Assembly: GCF_028743515.2 (NCBI RefSeq)
Contig: NZ_CP117969.2
Coordinates: 2,265,501 to 2,329,500 of the forward strand
Length of the DNA stretch: 64,000 nt
Reading direction: 5' to 3'
Source of the DNA: Imtechella halotolerans
GTDB taxonomy: Bacteria; Bacteroidota; Bacteroidia; Flavobacteriales; Flavobacteriaceae
The number at the start of each line of letters is the position of its first letter. Position 1 is the first letter of the stretch. Under the pieces are notes generated by a model that ran no database searches, was not told where the DNA came from, and was given only the letters and a program-made list of their open reading frames with translations. Below, piece after piece: positions 15,753 to 25,248 of the stretch. Made by a program: the position numbers and the translations under genes.

Positions 15753-17114
15753 CTACCCAAAAACTATCGAAATAACCTCTTCTACCTTGGCTACAGTTTC
15801 TATTTTAATAACAGTATTTTTTAATGTTATTTTATTGTATTTGGAAACAAATATTGTTTCAAATCCTAATTTTTCCGCCTCTAAAATACGTTGATCAATT
15901 CGTTGAACAGGGCGTATTTCGCCTCCAAGACCAATTTCCGCTGCAAAACAGGAAGTCTTATCAATAGGCAAGTCTTCATTTGACGATAGTATTGCCATGA
16001 CTACACCTAAATCAATAGCAGGATCATCCACTGTTATACCTCCAGTAATATTCAAAAACACATCCTTGGATGCCAACTTAAATCCTGCTCTTTTTTCCAA
16101 AACTGCAAGCAACATATTAAGACGTTTAGCATTAAAACCAGTAGCACTTCGCTGTGGAGTACCATAAACCGCTGTGCTAACTAATGCTTGAATCTCAATA
16201 AGCAGCGGCCGCATCCCTTCAATAGTTGCAGCTATAGTAGTACCACTTAAATTCTCTTCAGTTTTTGAAATTAGTATCTCTGAAGGATTAGTTACCTCTC
16301 TCAACCCACTAGATTGCATTTCATAAATTCCAAGTTCTGCAGTTGAACCAAATCGATTTTTTAAAGACCGTAAAAGACGATATACATGATTACGGTCTCC
16401 TTCAAACTGTAATACCGTATCAACCATATGCTCCAAAATCTTTGGACCAGCAATATTACCATCTTTAGTAATATGTCCAATTAAAATAACAGGCGTATTT
16501 GTTTCTTTTGCAAACTTAATAAGTTCAGCAGTGCATTCACGAATCTGTGAAACGCTCCCAGGTGAAGCTTCTAAATAATCAGTATGAAGAGTTTGAATGG
16601 AGTCAATTATAACAACATCCGGTAGCAATTCTTTAATTTGTTTAAAAATATTTTGAGTTTTCGTTTCTGTAAGTATATAACAATCCGAATTAGTGGGATG
16701 AATGCGCTCGGCACGCATTTTGATTTGCTTTTGACTTTCCTCTCCAGATACATAAAGGGTTTTGTATGGCAAAAATAAAGCAATTTGAAGCAACAAAGTA
16801 CTCTTCCCTATACCAGGCTCTCCCCCCAAAAGAGTGACTGAACCAGGAACAATACCTCCTCCTAGTACACGATTAAATTCTTGATTTTTACTATTCAATC
16901 TTATCTCATGGGTAGAATCAATATCAGAAACACGTAATGGCCTAACTGCTCTAGAGGCGACATCTGATGATTGCTTCCAGGCTACCTTCTCATCTTTAAT
17001 GACAATTTCCTCTACAATAGTATTCCATGCCTTGCACGCTGTACATTGTCCTTGCCACTTGGCATATTGTGTTCCACAACTCTGACAGAAAAATGCGATT
17101 TTTGTCTTTGCCAT
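15753..17114 (-). CDS. radA: DNA repair protein RadA
   Basis: A 453-residue ATP-dependent branch-migration factor. It has an N-terminal C4 zinc finger (Cys10, Cys13, Cys24, Cys27), a RecA-like ATPase with Walker A GGEPGIGKST (97-106), the RadA-specific KNRFG motif near residue 250, and a C-terminal Lon-like domain (about 290-450). It works with RecA in recombinational repair. It converges on umuD with a 4-bp gap; both belong to DNA repair, but they are on opposite strands. No clear -7 box is visible in the 171-bp upstream spacer. Confidence 0.96.
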   Translation of the reverse strand: MAKTKIAFFCQSCGTQYAKWQGQCTACKAWNTIVEEIVIKDEKVAWKQSSDVASRAVRPLRVSDIDSTHEIRLNSKNQEFNRVLGGGIVPGSVTLLGGEPGIGKSTLLLQIALFLPYKTLYVSGEESQKQIKMRAERIHPTNSDCYILTETKTQNIFKQIKELLPDVVIIDSIQTLHTDYLEASPGSVSQIRECTAELIKFAKETNTPVILIGHITKDGNIAGPKILEHMVDTVLQFEGDRNHVYRLLRSLKNRFGSTAELGIYEMQSSGLREVTNPSEILISKTEENLSGTTIAATIEGMRPLLIEIQALVSTAVYGTPQRSATGFNAKRLNMLLAVLEKRAGFKLASKDVFLNITGGITVDDPAIDLGVVMAILSSNEDLPIDKTSCFAAEIGLGGEIRPVQRIDQRILEAEKLGFETIFVSKYNKITLKNTVIKIETVAKVEEVISIVFG

Positions 17115-17285
17115 TTTAGTATTAACTATCTATTAAAGAAGAGAAACTTTGAATCACGTGAATTCCTGCGGATATAAAGTTCAATTCACTTTTAAATTTC
17201 CCCTCTGATTCTATATCGTTTATATCAAGATTATTCTTGCGAAATTTCTTATAATTTTAGAGAACTTAGTTTAATAGGTAAAATA

Positions 17286-18434
17286 TTACCATCCAAAATC
17301 TCTTTTTATTGCCTCTATTTTTTCATGAACAATATCCCTTGTAACAAAATCAATGGGCTCTAGTGTAAATGCCGTTTGGTAGGAACGCAATGCCTTCTTT
17401 GGTTCTCCTATTTTCTCAAAATACTCACCTAAAAAATAATGCCCTAAAATTGTTTCAGGATACAACTTTCGACATAATTCCCCTAGTTTCTCTAAAGAAA
17501 CATTGTCTTCCTTTTTTAACGATGCTGCATAAATGGCCATAATATCATTTAAAGTTGCCTTTTTTGAAAAACCAAATAGCTCCTCTATGGTAGTATACTT
17601 CTCTGTGAGGTATTCAAAAACAGGTCTTTCGTAAACCAATATTTTCTCTCTATACTCTTCAGGAGAAATAGGTTTATAAATAGAAAATATTCTTTCAAAA
17701 GCTACTGGTAATCCGTAGCTGGCAACTGAACTGTGATTCGCCTTTTCAAAATCACTGAAGTAATAGTTAACATTACTTTTTCCAAGCTTAATTAACGATG
17801 TATGAAGAGCAATAGCACCCTCCCTATTAATCTTCTCATCTGCAGCTGAAGTAGCTAAGTAGTAAAACTTCATGCTTGAAATAGATGACAATTTTTTGGG
17901 AATATAAAGATCCATCTGTTCGGCTAACTCCGGACTTAAGCTAATATATGCATCAAATATAGGTTGCTCCTTCAATAAAAAATAATTAATAAAATTAGCA
18001 GTTTTACCATGTCCAACAATTGTTTTAAAATTGGCTATAGAATATTTTTTTTGGAGCTGAGGTATTAACTCGCCAGCAAGAAATTCAAAAAAATTAGAAG
18101 CCTTCTCTTTTGGTAGGCCAGAAATCTCATCTGTCGCAAATTCTTCAGAACGAGACGTCTGTTTACTTGAATGAATACCTACAACTATTGACTCAGGCAT
18201 TTCATCAAAATAACTGTAATATTGGGTATTAGCAACAACCACATCAAAGAGATAATCTGCGTCAAGTACTACTACCAAGGGATACTTCTTATCTTTAGAA
18301 TAATTTTCAGGAACAAAGAGACTTACTTTACGCTTTTCGTTCAATTTGAAGGAATCAAACTCTTCTATAGATAACTGAGCATAAGACAAAGTTACTACTA
18401 AAAGTGTGATTACAAAAGTGATGTGTTTTATCAT
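17286..18434 (-). CDS. Exported alpha/beta-hydrolase-fold protein with C-terminal TPR, nucleophile replaced
   Basis: A 382-residue exported protein (signal peptide ending LSYAQ, residue 20). Residues about 21-260 follow the esterase D/IroE-type alpha/beta hydrolase fold (KYPLVVVLDADYLFD). At the nucleophile elbow, where GHSxxG is expected, the sequence is VGHGKTANF, so Ser is Gly and catalysis by the usual triad is not possible. Residues about 315-380 contain a TPR-like pair (LGHYFLGEYFEKIGEPKKALRSY). The ATG at 18434 is preferred to a TTG seven codons upstream because it starts the signal peptide. Function unknown; it follows the UPF0104 gene in the same direction. Confidence 0.75.
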   Translation of the reverse strand: MIKHITFVITLLVVTLSYAQLSIEEFDSFKLNEKRKVSLFVPENYSKDKKYPLVVVLDADYLFDVVVANTQYYSYFDEMPESIVVGIHSSKQTSRSEEFATDEISGLPKEKASNFFEFLAGELIPQLQKKYSIANFKTIVGHGKTANFINYFLLKEQPIFDAYISLSPELAEQMDLYIPKKLSSISSMKFYYLATSAADEKINREGAIALHTSLIKLGKSNVNYYFSDFEKANHSSVASYGLPVAFERIFSIYKPISPEEYREKILVYERPVFEYLTEKYTTIEELFGFSKKATLNDIMAIYAASLKKEDNVSLEKLGELCRKLYPETILGHYFLGEYFEKIGEPKKALRSYQTAFTLEPIDFVTRDIVHEKIEAIKRDFGW

Positions 18435-18477
18435 GGAAGTAAAATTGGGTTGCAAGTTTATAGCAGCAAGATAGCTA

Positions 18478-19437
18478 TTATTTTGCTCTATTTAATACAG
18501 GAAGTAGGATAAACGACGCCCCCCCTAACACCAATGTCATAAAAAATTGGGATATCCAAACGATCCAACCAAATGCTGTCCCTACCGTAAGTGTAACCCC
18601 GAAAAGTAATAGTACTTCTGCAATAAAAAAGGGATAGGATCCAAAACCTCCATTAGTAAAAGCAATTGTGAACCCTCCGACTATAAAAGCGGTTAAAGCA
18701 GTTCCTACAGAAATATGTGCCGTCTCATCAAGCGCAAAAATAGCCACATAGAACATTAACAAATACATAACCCAAATAAAAAGAGTATGGAATAAATAAG
18801 CCCATTTTTTCTTCATATGAATCACAGTAAAAATCCCTTCTTTCACCCCTTTCAAAAAATAACGTATTTTACCACTTATAGGCATATTCGTTTTAAATAC
18901 TACTGTTAAAAACAACAAAAAGAATACTAGAACTACAGATCCTGCAATTAACAATTTTTCAAATGGTATTATACCTAATAAAAATGTTTTTAAAACATCA
19001 AATTGCATAAAAAAGGCAATGGCAACAATGACTAGTAACACTAATGAATCTATAACCCTTTCAGAAACGATAGTCCCAAAAGCCTTTTCAAAAGGAACAT
19101 CTTCGTATTTATTTATAACTACTGCCCTAGAAACTTCTCCTGATCTAGGAATAGCAGTATTGAGCAAATAGGCTCCAAAAACTGCCATCACATTATTAAA
19201 ATACCGTGTTTTGTATCCAAGTGTTTCAAGCATAAACCCCCACCGATAGGCTCTGGAAAGATGACTTAAAATTGCCAATACCACAGAAAGACCAACATAA
19301 AAATAGTCTGCTTTAGCAAAATACCTTCCAATTTCAACTAATTGGTCAGATGTAAATTTTTGATATGCAAACCAACACAAAAAGACTCCAAGAAAAAGAG
19401 GAAGAATTATTTGAAATGCTTTGCGTAATCGCTTCAC
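18478..19437 (-). CDS. UPF0104 / lysylphosphatidylglycerol-synthase-type integral membrane protein
   Basis: A 319-residue polytopic membrane protein with about eight helices. It belongs to the family related to the flippase domain of MprF, with the signatures HLSRAYRWGFMLETLG, NTAIPRSGEVSRA and SERVIDSL. The MprF-like synthase domain is absent, so a lipid-related transport role is inferred, not shown. The start codon is GTG, 2 bp after the panD stop, which suggests translational coupling with panD. The panC-panD-UPF0104 order is common in Flavobacteria. Confidence 0.85.
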   Translation of the reverse strand: MKRLRKAFQIILPLFLGVFLCWFAYQKFTSDQLVEIGRYFAKADYFYVGLSVVLAILSHLSRAYRWGFMLETLGYKTRYFNNVMAVFGAYLLNTAIPRSGEVSRAVVINKYEDVPFEKAFGTIVSERVIDSLVLLVIVAIAFFMQFDVLKTFLLGIIPFEKLLIAGSVVLVFFLLFLTVVFKTNMPISGKIRYFLKGVKEGIFTVIHMKKKWAYLFHTLFIWVMYLLMFYVAIFALDETAHISVGTALTAFIVGGFTIAFTNGGFGSYPFFIAEVLLLFGVTLTVGTAFGWIVWISQFFMTLVLGGASFILLPVLNRAK

Positions 19438-19439
19438 TA

Positions 19440-19790
19440 TTATGTTAGAGTATTGTTTTTTTCATTAGGAAAAATGATAGACGGCTTAAAAGTTTTAGCC
19501 TCCTCAAAATCCATAATCCCGTAAGAAATGATAATAATGATATCTCCACGCTGAACCTTTCTAGCAGCAGGACCATTAAGGGTAATTTCACCAGAATTAC
19601 GAGGTCCTTTAATTACATAGGTTTCCAAACGTTCACCATTATTTACATTAACAATGGCAACTTTTTCTCCTTCTATAAGATTAGCTGCTTCTATTAACGC
19701 CTCATCAATGGTGATACTTCCAATATAATCAAGATCTGCTCCTGTAACAGTTACCCTGTGTATTTTAGATTTTACTACTTCTATTTGCAT
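19440..19790 (-). CDS. panD: Aspartate 1-decarboxylase
   Basis: A 116-residue pyruvoyl enzyme that makes beta-alanine from aspartate for pantothenate and CoA synthesis. The self-processing site Gly24-Ser25 is in DYIGSITID; Ser25 becomes the pyruvoyl group. The length is normal. It lies 13 bp after panC, which uses its product. A full Bacteroidetes promoter overlaps the end of panC and its -7 box stops only 4 nt before the panD ATG, so panD may have a separate, leaderless transcript. Confidence 0.96.
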   Translation of the reverse strand: MQIEVVKSKIHRVTVTGADLDYIGSITIDEALIEAANLIEGEKVAIVNVNNGERLETYVIKGPRNSGEITLNGPAARKVQRGDIIIIISYGIMDFEEAKTFKPSIIFPNEKNNTLT

Positions 19791-19794
19791 GGTG

Positions 19795-19826
19795 CAAAGG
19801 TAATTAATTTAATGCAATATTATCAA
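19795..19826 (-). promoter_or_regulatory. Promoter of panD, close to the start codon
   Basis: On the minus strand TTG (19826-19824), 21 nt, TACCTTTG (19802-19795), then CACC and the ATG. The promoter overlaps the last codons of panC. Confidence 0.6.
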
Positions 19827-20655
19827 TAAGGCGTACATCGCCATCGGCGTATACAGCAATAAACGCCCGGTATTTTTTATTATCTTCTGCGCTTTCAACA
19901 GCTTCTAATGTATCTGCATCAGTAATTGAAAAATATTCCAATTTAAAATCCTCTTGCTGTTCAAACATTTTTTCAACATAGGTAGATATTTCTTTAAAAG
20001 ACTTACTAGTAAAGCAAGCTTGAACATCAAGAAGTGTTTTATATATAAATCCAGACTTTTGCCTTACTTTAAGTGATAGCCTCTCATTACGAGAGCTCAT
20101 GGCTAAACCATTTTCCTCTCTTAAAATTGGGCAACCAACTATCACAACAGGTAGTTGCTCTATGGCGACCATTTTTTTTACTATTAAAAGTTGTTGATAG
20201 TCCTTTTCACCAAAATAAGCCTTATTTGGGCTCACTATTTGCAATAGTTTTTTAACAATTGTACCAACTCCATCAAAATGACCAGGACGAAATCTTCCCT
20301 CCATCTGATTTTCAAGTCCATCAAAAGAAAATACCTCAGAAATAACCTTATCCTCATAAACATCCTCTGGGGCAGGTGCATATACAACTATTTCCCCTTG
20401 TAAAGAAGCTATAGTATTTCTATCTGAATCTAAATCTCTTGGATATTTTTCCAGGTCATCAACATTATTAAACTGAGTAGGATTTACAAATATACTCACC
20501 ACAAGTATGTCGTTCTCCTGAAGCGCCTTTTTCATTAAAGAAAGGTGACCCTTATGCAAAGCTCCCATTGTGGGTACAAATCCAATACTTTTATTGGAGG
20601 AACGATATGAAAGCAAATGATCTTTAAGGTCATTTTGGTGGTGAAAAACAATCAT
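19804..20655 (-). CDS. panC: Pantothenate synthetase (pantoate-beta-alanine ligase)
   Basis: A 283-residue enzyme joining pantoate and beta-alanine with ATP in the cytosol. The nucleotide-binding motif GALHKGH follows VPTMG, and the conserved NPTQF and GEKDYQQL segments are present. The frame extends to a TTG at 20679, but that codon lies inside the -7 box TAAGTTTG, so transcription starts downstream of it and ATG 20655 is the real start, giving the E. coli length. panB is not in the window. It is divergent from the glycogen-synthase-like gene. Confidence 0.95.
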   Translation of the reverse strand: MIVFHHQNDLKDHLLSYRSSNKSIGFVPTMGALHKGHLSLMKKALQENDILVVSIFVNPTQFNNVDDLEKYPRDLDSDRNTIASLQGEIVVYAPAPEDVYEDKVISEVFSFDGLENQMEGRFRPGHFDGVGTIVKKLLQIVSPNKAYFGEKDYQQLLIVKKMVAIEQLPVVIVGCPILREENGLAMSSRNERLSLKVRQKSGFIYKTLLDVQACFTSKSFKEISTYVEKMFEQQEDFKLEYFSITDADTLEAVESAEDNKKYRAFIAVYADGDVRLIDNIALN

Positions 20656-20676
20656 TTTAAAAAAATTAACAGCCTG

Positions 20677-20684
20677 CAAACTTA
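20677..20684 (-). promoter_or_regulatory. -7 box of panC
   Basis: The minus strand reads TAAGTTTG (TAnnTTTG), 21 bp before ATG 20655. It excludes the upstream TTG as start codon. Confidence 0.6.
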
Positions 20685-20715
20685 TATATTTTAAGCGAAT
20701 TGTGCATATTTTTTG

Positions 20716-20723
20716 TAATTTTG
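20716..20723 (+). promoter_or_regulatory. -7 box of the glycogen-synthase-like gene
   Basis: TAATTTTG, 39 bp upstream of ATG 20763. It is divergent from and 31 bp away from the panC -7 box. Confidence 0.55.
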
Positions 20724-20762
20724 CATGTTTAATCGCCAGAAGTACAAAATCAAACAGAATTT

Positions 20763-21572
20763 ATGACAGATAAAAAGGTATTATTTGTTTCCTCTGAAGT
20801 TATGCCATATCTACCCGAAACCGAAACCTCATGGATGTCATTTGAGGCGCCGCGTATGGTGAATGAAAAAGGAGGGCAAATACGAATTTTTATGCCCAGA
20901 TTTGGAAATATTAATGAGAGAAGGCATCAATTGCATGAAGTAATCAGATTGTCTGGAATGAATTTAGTGATTAACGACATGGATATGCCACTTATCATTA
21001 AAGTAGCTTCCATTCCTAAGGAACGAATCCAGGTATACTTTATAGATAACGACGAGTATTTTAAACGTAAAGCAACCTTTACAGACGAAGACGGAACTCT
21101 TTATCCTGATAATGATGAACGCGCAATTTTCTTTGCAAAGGGAGTGGTGGAAACAGTAAAAAAACTTAACTGGGCTCCAGATATCATTCACGTTCAGGGA
21201 TGGATGGCATCATTATTGCCTCTATATCTAAAAAAATACTATATTGACGAGCCTCTTTTCGCCGAAAGCAAAATAGTGACTTCTATTTACAACAAAGACT
21301 TCCAAGGCACGTTAGATACAACTATGATAAACAAAGTAGCATTTGATGAAATACCCGCGGCAGATATTGACGCTTTGACAGTTCCTGACTACTTCAACAT
21401 TATGAAAGTAGCAGCAAGTCATTCGGATGCAGTTATTCTAGCAGGTGATGAACTCCCTCAAGATATTGTAGAATTCACAAATAGCCTAGGGATTCCTGTA
21501 TTGCCTTTTGTGCCGAAAGATGATTTCAGAGAAGCCTACCACGATTTTTACACCACTAAAGTTTTACCGTAA
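20763..21572 (+). CDS. Glycogen/starch synthase-like protein, N-terminal GT5 domain only
   Basis: A 269-residue protein matching the N-terminal Rossmann domain of GT5 glycogen synthases: FVSSEVMPYL at the start, MPRFGNINE, the VYFIDNDEYF segment and DIIHVQGWMASLLPLYL. Full enzymes have about 480 residues; here the C-terminal nucleotide-binding domain is absent. The KTGGL loop near the N-terminus is replaced by ETSWMS, so ADP-glucose-dependent synthesis is unlikely. The gene is intact, not a recent truncation, and heads a run with the DUF4270 lipoprotein and glmS. Function unknown, possibly regulatory or sugar binding. Confidence 0.78.
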   Translation: MTDKKVLFVSSEVMPYLPETETSWMSFEAPRMVNEKGGQIRIFMPRFGNINERRHQLHEVIRLSGMNLVINDMDMPLIIKVASIPKERIQVYFIDNDEYFKRKATFTDEDGTLYPDNDERAIFFAKGVVETVKKLNWAPDIIHVQGWMASLLPLYLKKYYIDEPLFAESKIVTSIYNKDFQGTLDTTMINKVAFDEIPAADIDALTVPDYFNIMKVAASHSDAVILAGDELPQDIVEFTNSLGIPVLPFVPKDDFREAYHDFYTTKVLP

Positions 21573-21587
21573 GGACAGCTATAACCC

Positions 21588-23252
21588 ATGAAATTACACT
21601 ATACCAAGCTTTTTTCCATTGCAGCCCTTTTCGGGACGCTACTATTGCAATCTTGTAAAGAAGATTTCAACACACTTGACACAGACATTCTTGGAGATGT
21701 TAATTATGAAACTCTTCGGTACAATGCGGACGTTAATGTATTTAATAAAAGTATTAAATCCATTAAGACCAATGGTTTGCCATTATATCAGTTAGGAGTT
21801 TTCAACGATCCAATTTATGGAAAAACCCACAGCTCAATAACTACTCAGGTAACACTTAATGCAGCAGGACCAACCTTCGGAGTTTTCACTCAGGAGGTAG
21901 AAAACAATGCCGATACTGATGAAAAAGCAAATACGATCAATGAAGCCGAAACGGTCCTTGATGTCTATTTAAATATCCCATACTTCAGTGAGTATAAACG
22001 TGACGCAAGTGGGCAAATTCTAAAAGATGAGAACGAAAATAACCTTTACAAGCTTGATTCTATATATGGCAATGTCGAAGCTACCTTTGACGTTAAAGTT
22101 TACGAACTCACCTACTTTCTACGAGATGTAGACCCGAATTCTGGTTTTACTCAAGCTCAAGAATATTTTTCTACCCAAGATTTTAACGGATTTTTAGGAG
22201 AAGAGCTAGCCAACGCTACTGCTATCAAAGTTGACACATCTGAGGTAGTAGTCCATCAGTTTGACGACCCTATAACAGAGGACGACGAATCAGAAGAAGT
22301 TAAAGAACGCTTATCACCTAGAATGCGAATTCCTTTAAATAAAGAATTCTTTCAGCAAAAAATCCTTAATAAGGAGGGAAGTAACGAATTAAGCAATATA
22401 GATTTATTCAAACAATATTTAAGAGGTATCCATATAACTGCAGAGAATTTCTCTGACGATATATTAATGCTATTAAACTTCTCTGAAGCGAATATCGAAA
22501 TTGTATACTCCTACAAATCTGTAAATACAAAAAATACGGAAGACACCTCAGATGATGAAGTATACAACAAAAAAGACCGTTTCACAATGGGATTAAAGGG
22601 GAATAATATTAATAGCTTTATAAATGACCCTTACAATTCATCCATTACAGATCAATTAGACAATGAAACTAACGCTAGTAGAATTTTCGTAAAGGGTGGT
22701 CAAGGTATAATGGCCGAAATCAATCTTTTCAACGACGAAGAGTTGGAGACCATGAGAGAAAACAAATGGCTCATTAACGATGCTAATCTAACATTCTATA
22801 TTGATAGGGACCAATTAAATGCAGCAAACGCTACCCAAGAACCAAATAGACTGTATTTATACAACATGGTAACAAACGAACCTATACTAGATTATTATTA
22901 CGATCCAACACCGGCCAATGCCACAGCTCCTCAAAAAAACAAACTTGTGCATGGAGGGATCATAGAGAAAAACGAAGATGGCAAAGGAATCAGGTATAAA
23001 ATACGTCTTACAAATCATATCAATAACATAGTTCGAAAAGATTCTACCAATGTAAAATTAGGTCTTGTTGTTACTTCCAACATTAATGTTATCTCCAATA
23101 CAACGTTTATTGATTATGAAAATAAAAATAAAAAAACAACAATAGCAACAGCGACCAATCCACTCGGAACTGTTTTATATGGAAGTAACCCTTTAAACAC
23201 TCCTGAAGACAAACGTCTTAAGCTAGAAATATACTATACGAAACCCAACTAA
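21588..23252 (+). CDS. DUF4270 family lipoprotein
   Basis: A 554-residue lipoprotein (lipobox Cys23, LLLQSC) rich in Asp, Asn and beta-strand-like segments, with the family start KEDFNTLDTDILGD. DUF4270 proteins are Bacteroidetes outer-membrane lipoproteins of unknown role. It starts 15 bp after the glycogen-synthase-like gene and precedes glmS by 68 bp, an arrangement repeated in many Flavobacteria. A link to envelope sugar metabolism is inferred from that context only. Confidence 0.82.
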   Translation: MKLHYTKLFSIAALFGTLLLQSCKEDFNTLDTDILGDVNYETLRYNADVNVFNKSIKSIKTNGLPLYQLGVFNDPIYGKTHSSITTQVTLNAAGPTFGVFTQEVENNADTDEKANTINEAETVLDVYLNIPYFSEYKRDASGQILKDENENNLYKLDSIYGNVEATFDVKVYELTYFLRDVDPNSGFTQAQEYFSTQDFNGFLGEELANATAIKVDTSEVVVHQFDDPITEDDESEEVKERLSPRMRIPLNKEFFQQKILNKEGSNELSNIDLFKQYLRGIHITAENFSDDILMLLNFSEANIEIVYSYKSVNTKNTEDTSDDEVYNKKDRFTMGLKGNNINSFINDPYNSSITDQLDNETNASRIFVKGGQGIMAEINLFNDEELETMRENKWLINDANLTFYIDRDQLNAANATQEPNRLYLYNMVTNEPILDYYYDPTPANATAPQKNKLVHGGIIEKNEDGKGIRYKIRLTNHINNIVRKDSTNVKLGLVVTSNINVISNTTFIDYENKNKKTTIATATNPLGTVLYGSNPLNTPEDKRLKLEIYYTKPN

Positions 23253-23320
23253 AAACCACACTATAAAATCCCCCGCTTACGAAAAAACTACGAAAACAAA
23301 AACTATAAAAAAACAAAAGT

Positions 23321-25168
23321 ATGTGTGGAATTGTAGGATATATTGGACATAGACAAGCTTACCCTATTATTATGAAAGGGCTACAACGTCTAGAATACCG
23401 TGGCTATGATTCAGCCGGTATAGCCCTTTACGATGGTAAAAACCTTAACCTTTCAAAAACTAAAGGAAAGGTTGCTGATTTAAAAACAAGATTAGAACAA
23501 GAAATCCCAACAACGGGAACACTAGGTATTGGTCACACTCGTTGGGCTACACATGGAGAGCCTAATGATGTAAACTCTCACCCTCATTATTCCAATTCAG
23601 GAAATCTAGTAATTATTCACAATGGAATAATTGAAAATTATGAGCCCCTCAAAAAAGAACTCATTAAAAGAGGATATACATTTACTTCAGACACTGACAC
23701 GGAGGTATTAGTTAATCTCATAGAGGAAGTCAAAAAAAGCACAGGAGAAAAGCTAGGAAAATCAGTACAAATAGCCCTCAATCAAGTTGTTGGCGCCTAT
23801 GCCATTGCTGTTTTTGACAAAACAAAACCAGATGAAATTATCGTAGCCCGTCTAGGAAGCCCTCTAGCTATAGGTGTTGGCGAAGATGAATTTTTTATTG
23901 CATCAGATGCATCTCCTTTTATAGAATACACAAATAATGCCATCTACCTAGAGGACGAAGAAATGGCAATTATTCGACGTGGCAGAGAAGTTCGAATTCG
24001 AAAAATAAAAGATGATTCATTAGTAAGTCCTTATATACAAGAATTACAACTCAACCTTGAGCAAATTGAAAAAGGAGGGTATGAGCATTTCATGCTAAAA
24101 GAAATTTACGAACAACCTCATGCCATTTTAGACACTTACAGAGGAAGATTAAACACAGAACATGGTATCATAAAGATGGCAGGCGTTGAAGATAATCTTC
24201 AAAAATTTCTTAACGCCAACCGCATTATAATTGTAGCCTGTGGTACTTCATGGCACGCGGGATTAGTAGCAGAATATCTCTTCGAAGACTTTACACGAAT
24301 CCCTGTTGAAGTAGAATATGCTTCCGAATTTAGATATCGAAATCCAATTATAACAAAAAATGACGTTGTTATAGCAATTTCTCAATCAGGAGAAACAGCA
24401 GACACCCTTGCCGCTATAAAGCTTGCAAAAGAGCAAGGAGCATTTGTATTTGGAGTATGTAATGTAGTCGGATCATCTATTGCAAGAGAAACCCATGCTG
24501 GAGCCTATACGCATGCAGGACCAGAAATTGGAGTTGCCTCTACCAAAGCCTTCACAACTCAAATAACAGTATTAACCCTTATTGCACTTAGAATTGCGAA
24601 TGCTAAAGGCAGTCTTTCAAAGTCGGAATATTTTAACATACTAACAGAATTAGAAACCATTCCGGCTAAAGTGGAAAAAGTTTTAAGAACCGACCCACAT
24701 GTAAAGGCTATTGCTTCCCTGTTTAAAGACGCTACTAATTTCCTTTACTTAGGACGTGGATATAACTTCCCTGTAGCACTTGAAGGCGCCTTAAAACTTA
24801 AGGAAATATCATATATCCACGCTGAAGGATATCCTGCTGCGGAAATGAAACATGGCCCTATTGCTTTAATTGATGAGCAAATGCCAGTTGCCTTTATCGC
24901 AACCAAAAAAGGTCATTACGACAAAGTAATCAGCAATATGCAAGAAATAAAATCGCGTAAAGGTAAAATAATAGCTATAGTCACCGAGGGAGATACCACC
25001 ACAAAGGATATTGCAGATTTCACCATTGAAATTCCAGAAACTTCTGAAGCTTTAGCCCCACTAATTACAACAATACCTCTTCAGTTATTATCCTACCACA
25101 TAGCGGTAATGAGAGGCTGTAATGTTGATCAACCTAGGAACCTAGCAAAGTCCGTAACAGTGGAATAA
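23321..25168 (+). CDS. glmS: Glutamine-fructose-6-phosphate aminotransferase (isomerizing)
   Basis: A 615-residue enzyme making glucosamine-6-phosphate, the first step towards UDP-GlcNAc for peptidoglycan and lipopolysaccharide. Cys2 of MCGIVGYIG is the glutaminase nucleophile (domain about 1-220, with GHTRWATHG and HNGIIENY). Two SIS sugar-isomerase domains follow (about 290-420 and 460-600), ending with the typical LAKSVTVE. The length is normal. The 68-bp leader is too short for a glmS ribozyme and shows no such structure. Confidence 0.97.
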   Translation: MCGIVGYIGHRQAYPIIMKGLQRLEYRGYDSAGIALYDGKNLNLSKTKGKVADLKTRLEQEIPTTGTLGIGHTRWATHGEPNDVNSHPHYSNSGNLVIIHNGIIENYEPLKKELIKRGYTFTSDTDTEVLVNLIEEVKKSTGEKLGKSVQIALNQVVGAYAIAVFDKTKPDEIIVARLGSPLAIGVGEDEFFIASDASPFIEYTNNAIYLEDEEMAIIRRGREVRIRKIKDDSLVSPYIQELQLNLEQIEKGGYEHFMLKEIYEQPHAILDTYRGRLNTEHGIIKMAGVEDNLQKFLNANRIIIVACGTSWHAGLVAEYLFEDFTRIPVEVEYASEFRYRNPIITKNDVVIAISQSGETADTLAAIKLAKEQGAFVFGVCNVVGSSIARETHAGAYTHAGPEIGVASTKAFTTQITVLTLIALRIANAKGSLSKSEYFNILTELETIPAKVEKVLRTDPHVKAIASLFKDATNFLYLGRGYNFPVALEGALKLKEISYIHAEGYPAAEMKHGPIALIDEQMPVAFIATKKGHYDKVISNMQEIKSRKGKIIAIVTEGDTTTKDIADFTIEIPETSEALAPLITTIPLQLLSYHIAVMRGCNVDQPRNLAKSVTVE

Positions 25169-25248
25169 TTCAAACTTAATAATTTTTTTACTTCTATTTT
25201 TAAGATTTAAAAAAAAACGTATATTGTTCTTATCTAATCTAACTAATT

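Noticed and set aside
23253-23320. glmS ribozyme
   Set aside because: Only 68 bp precede the glmS ATG, with no pseudoknot core.
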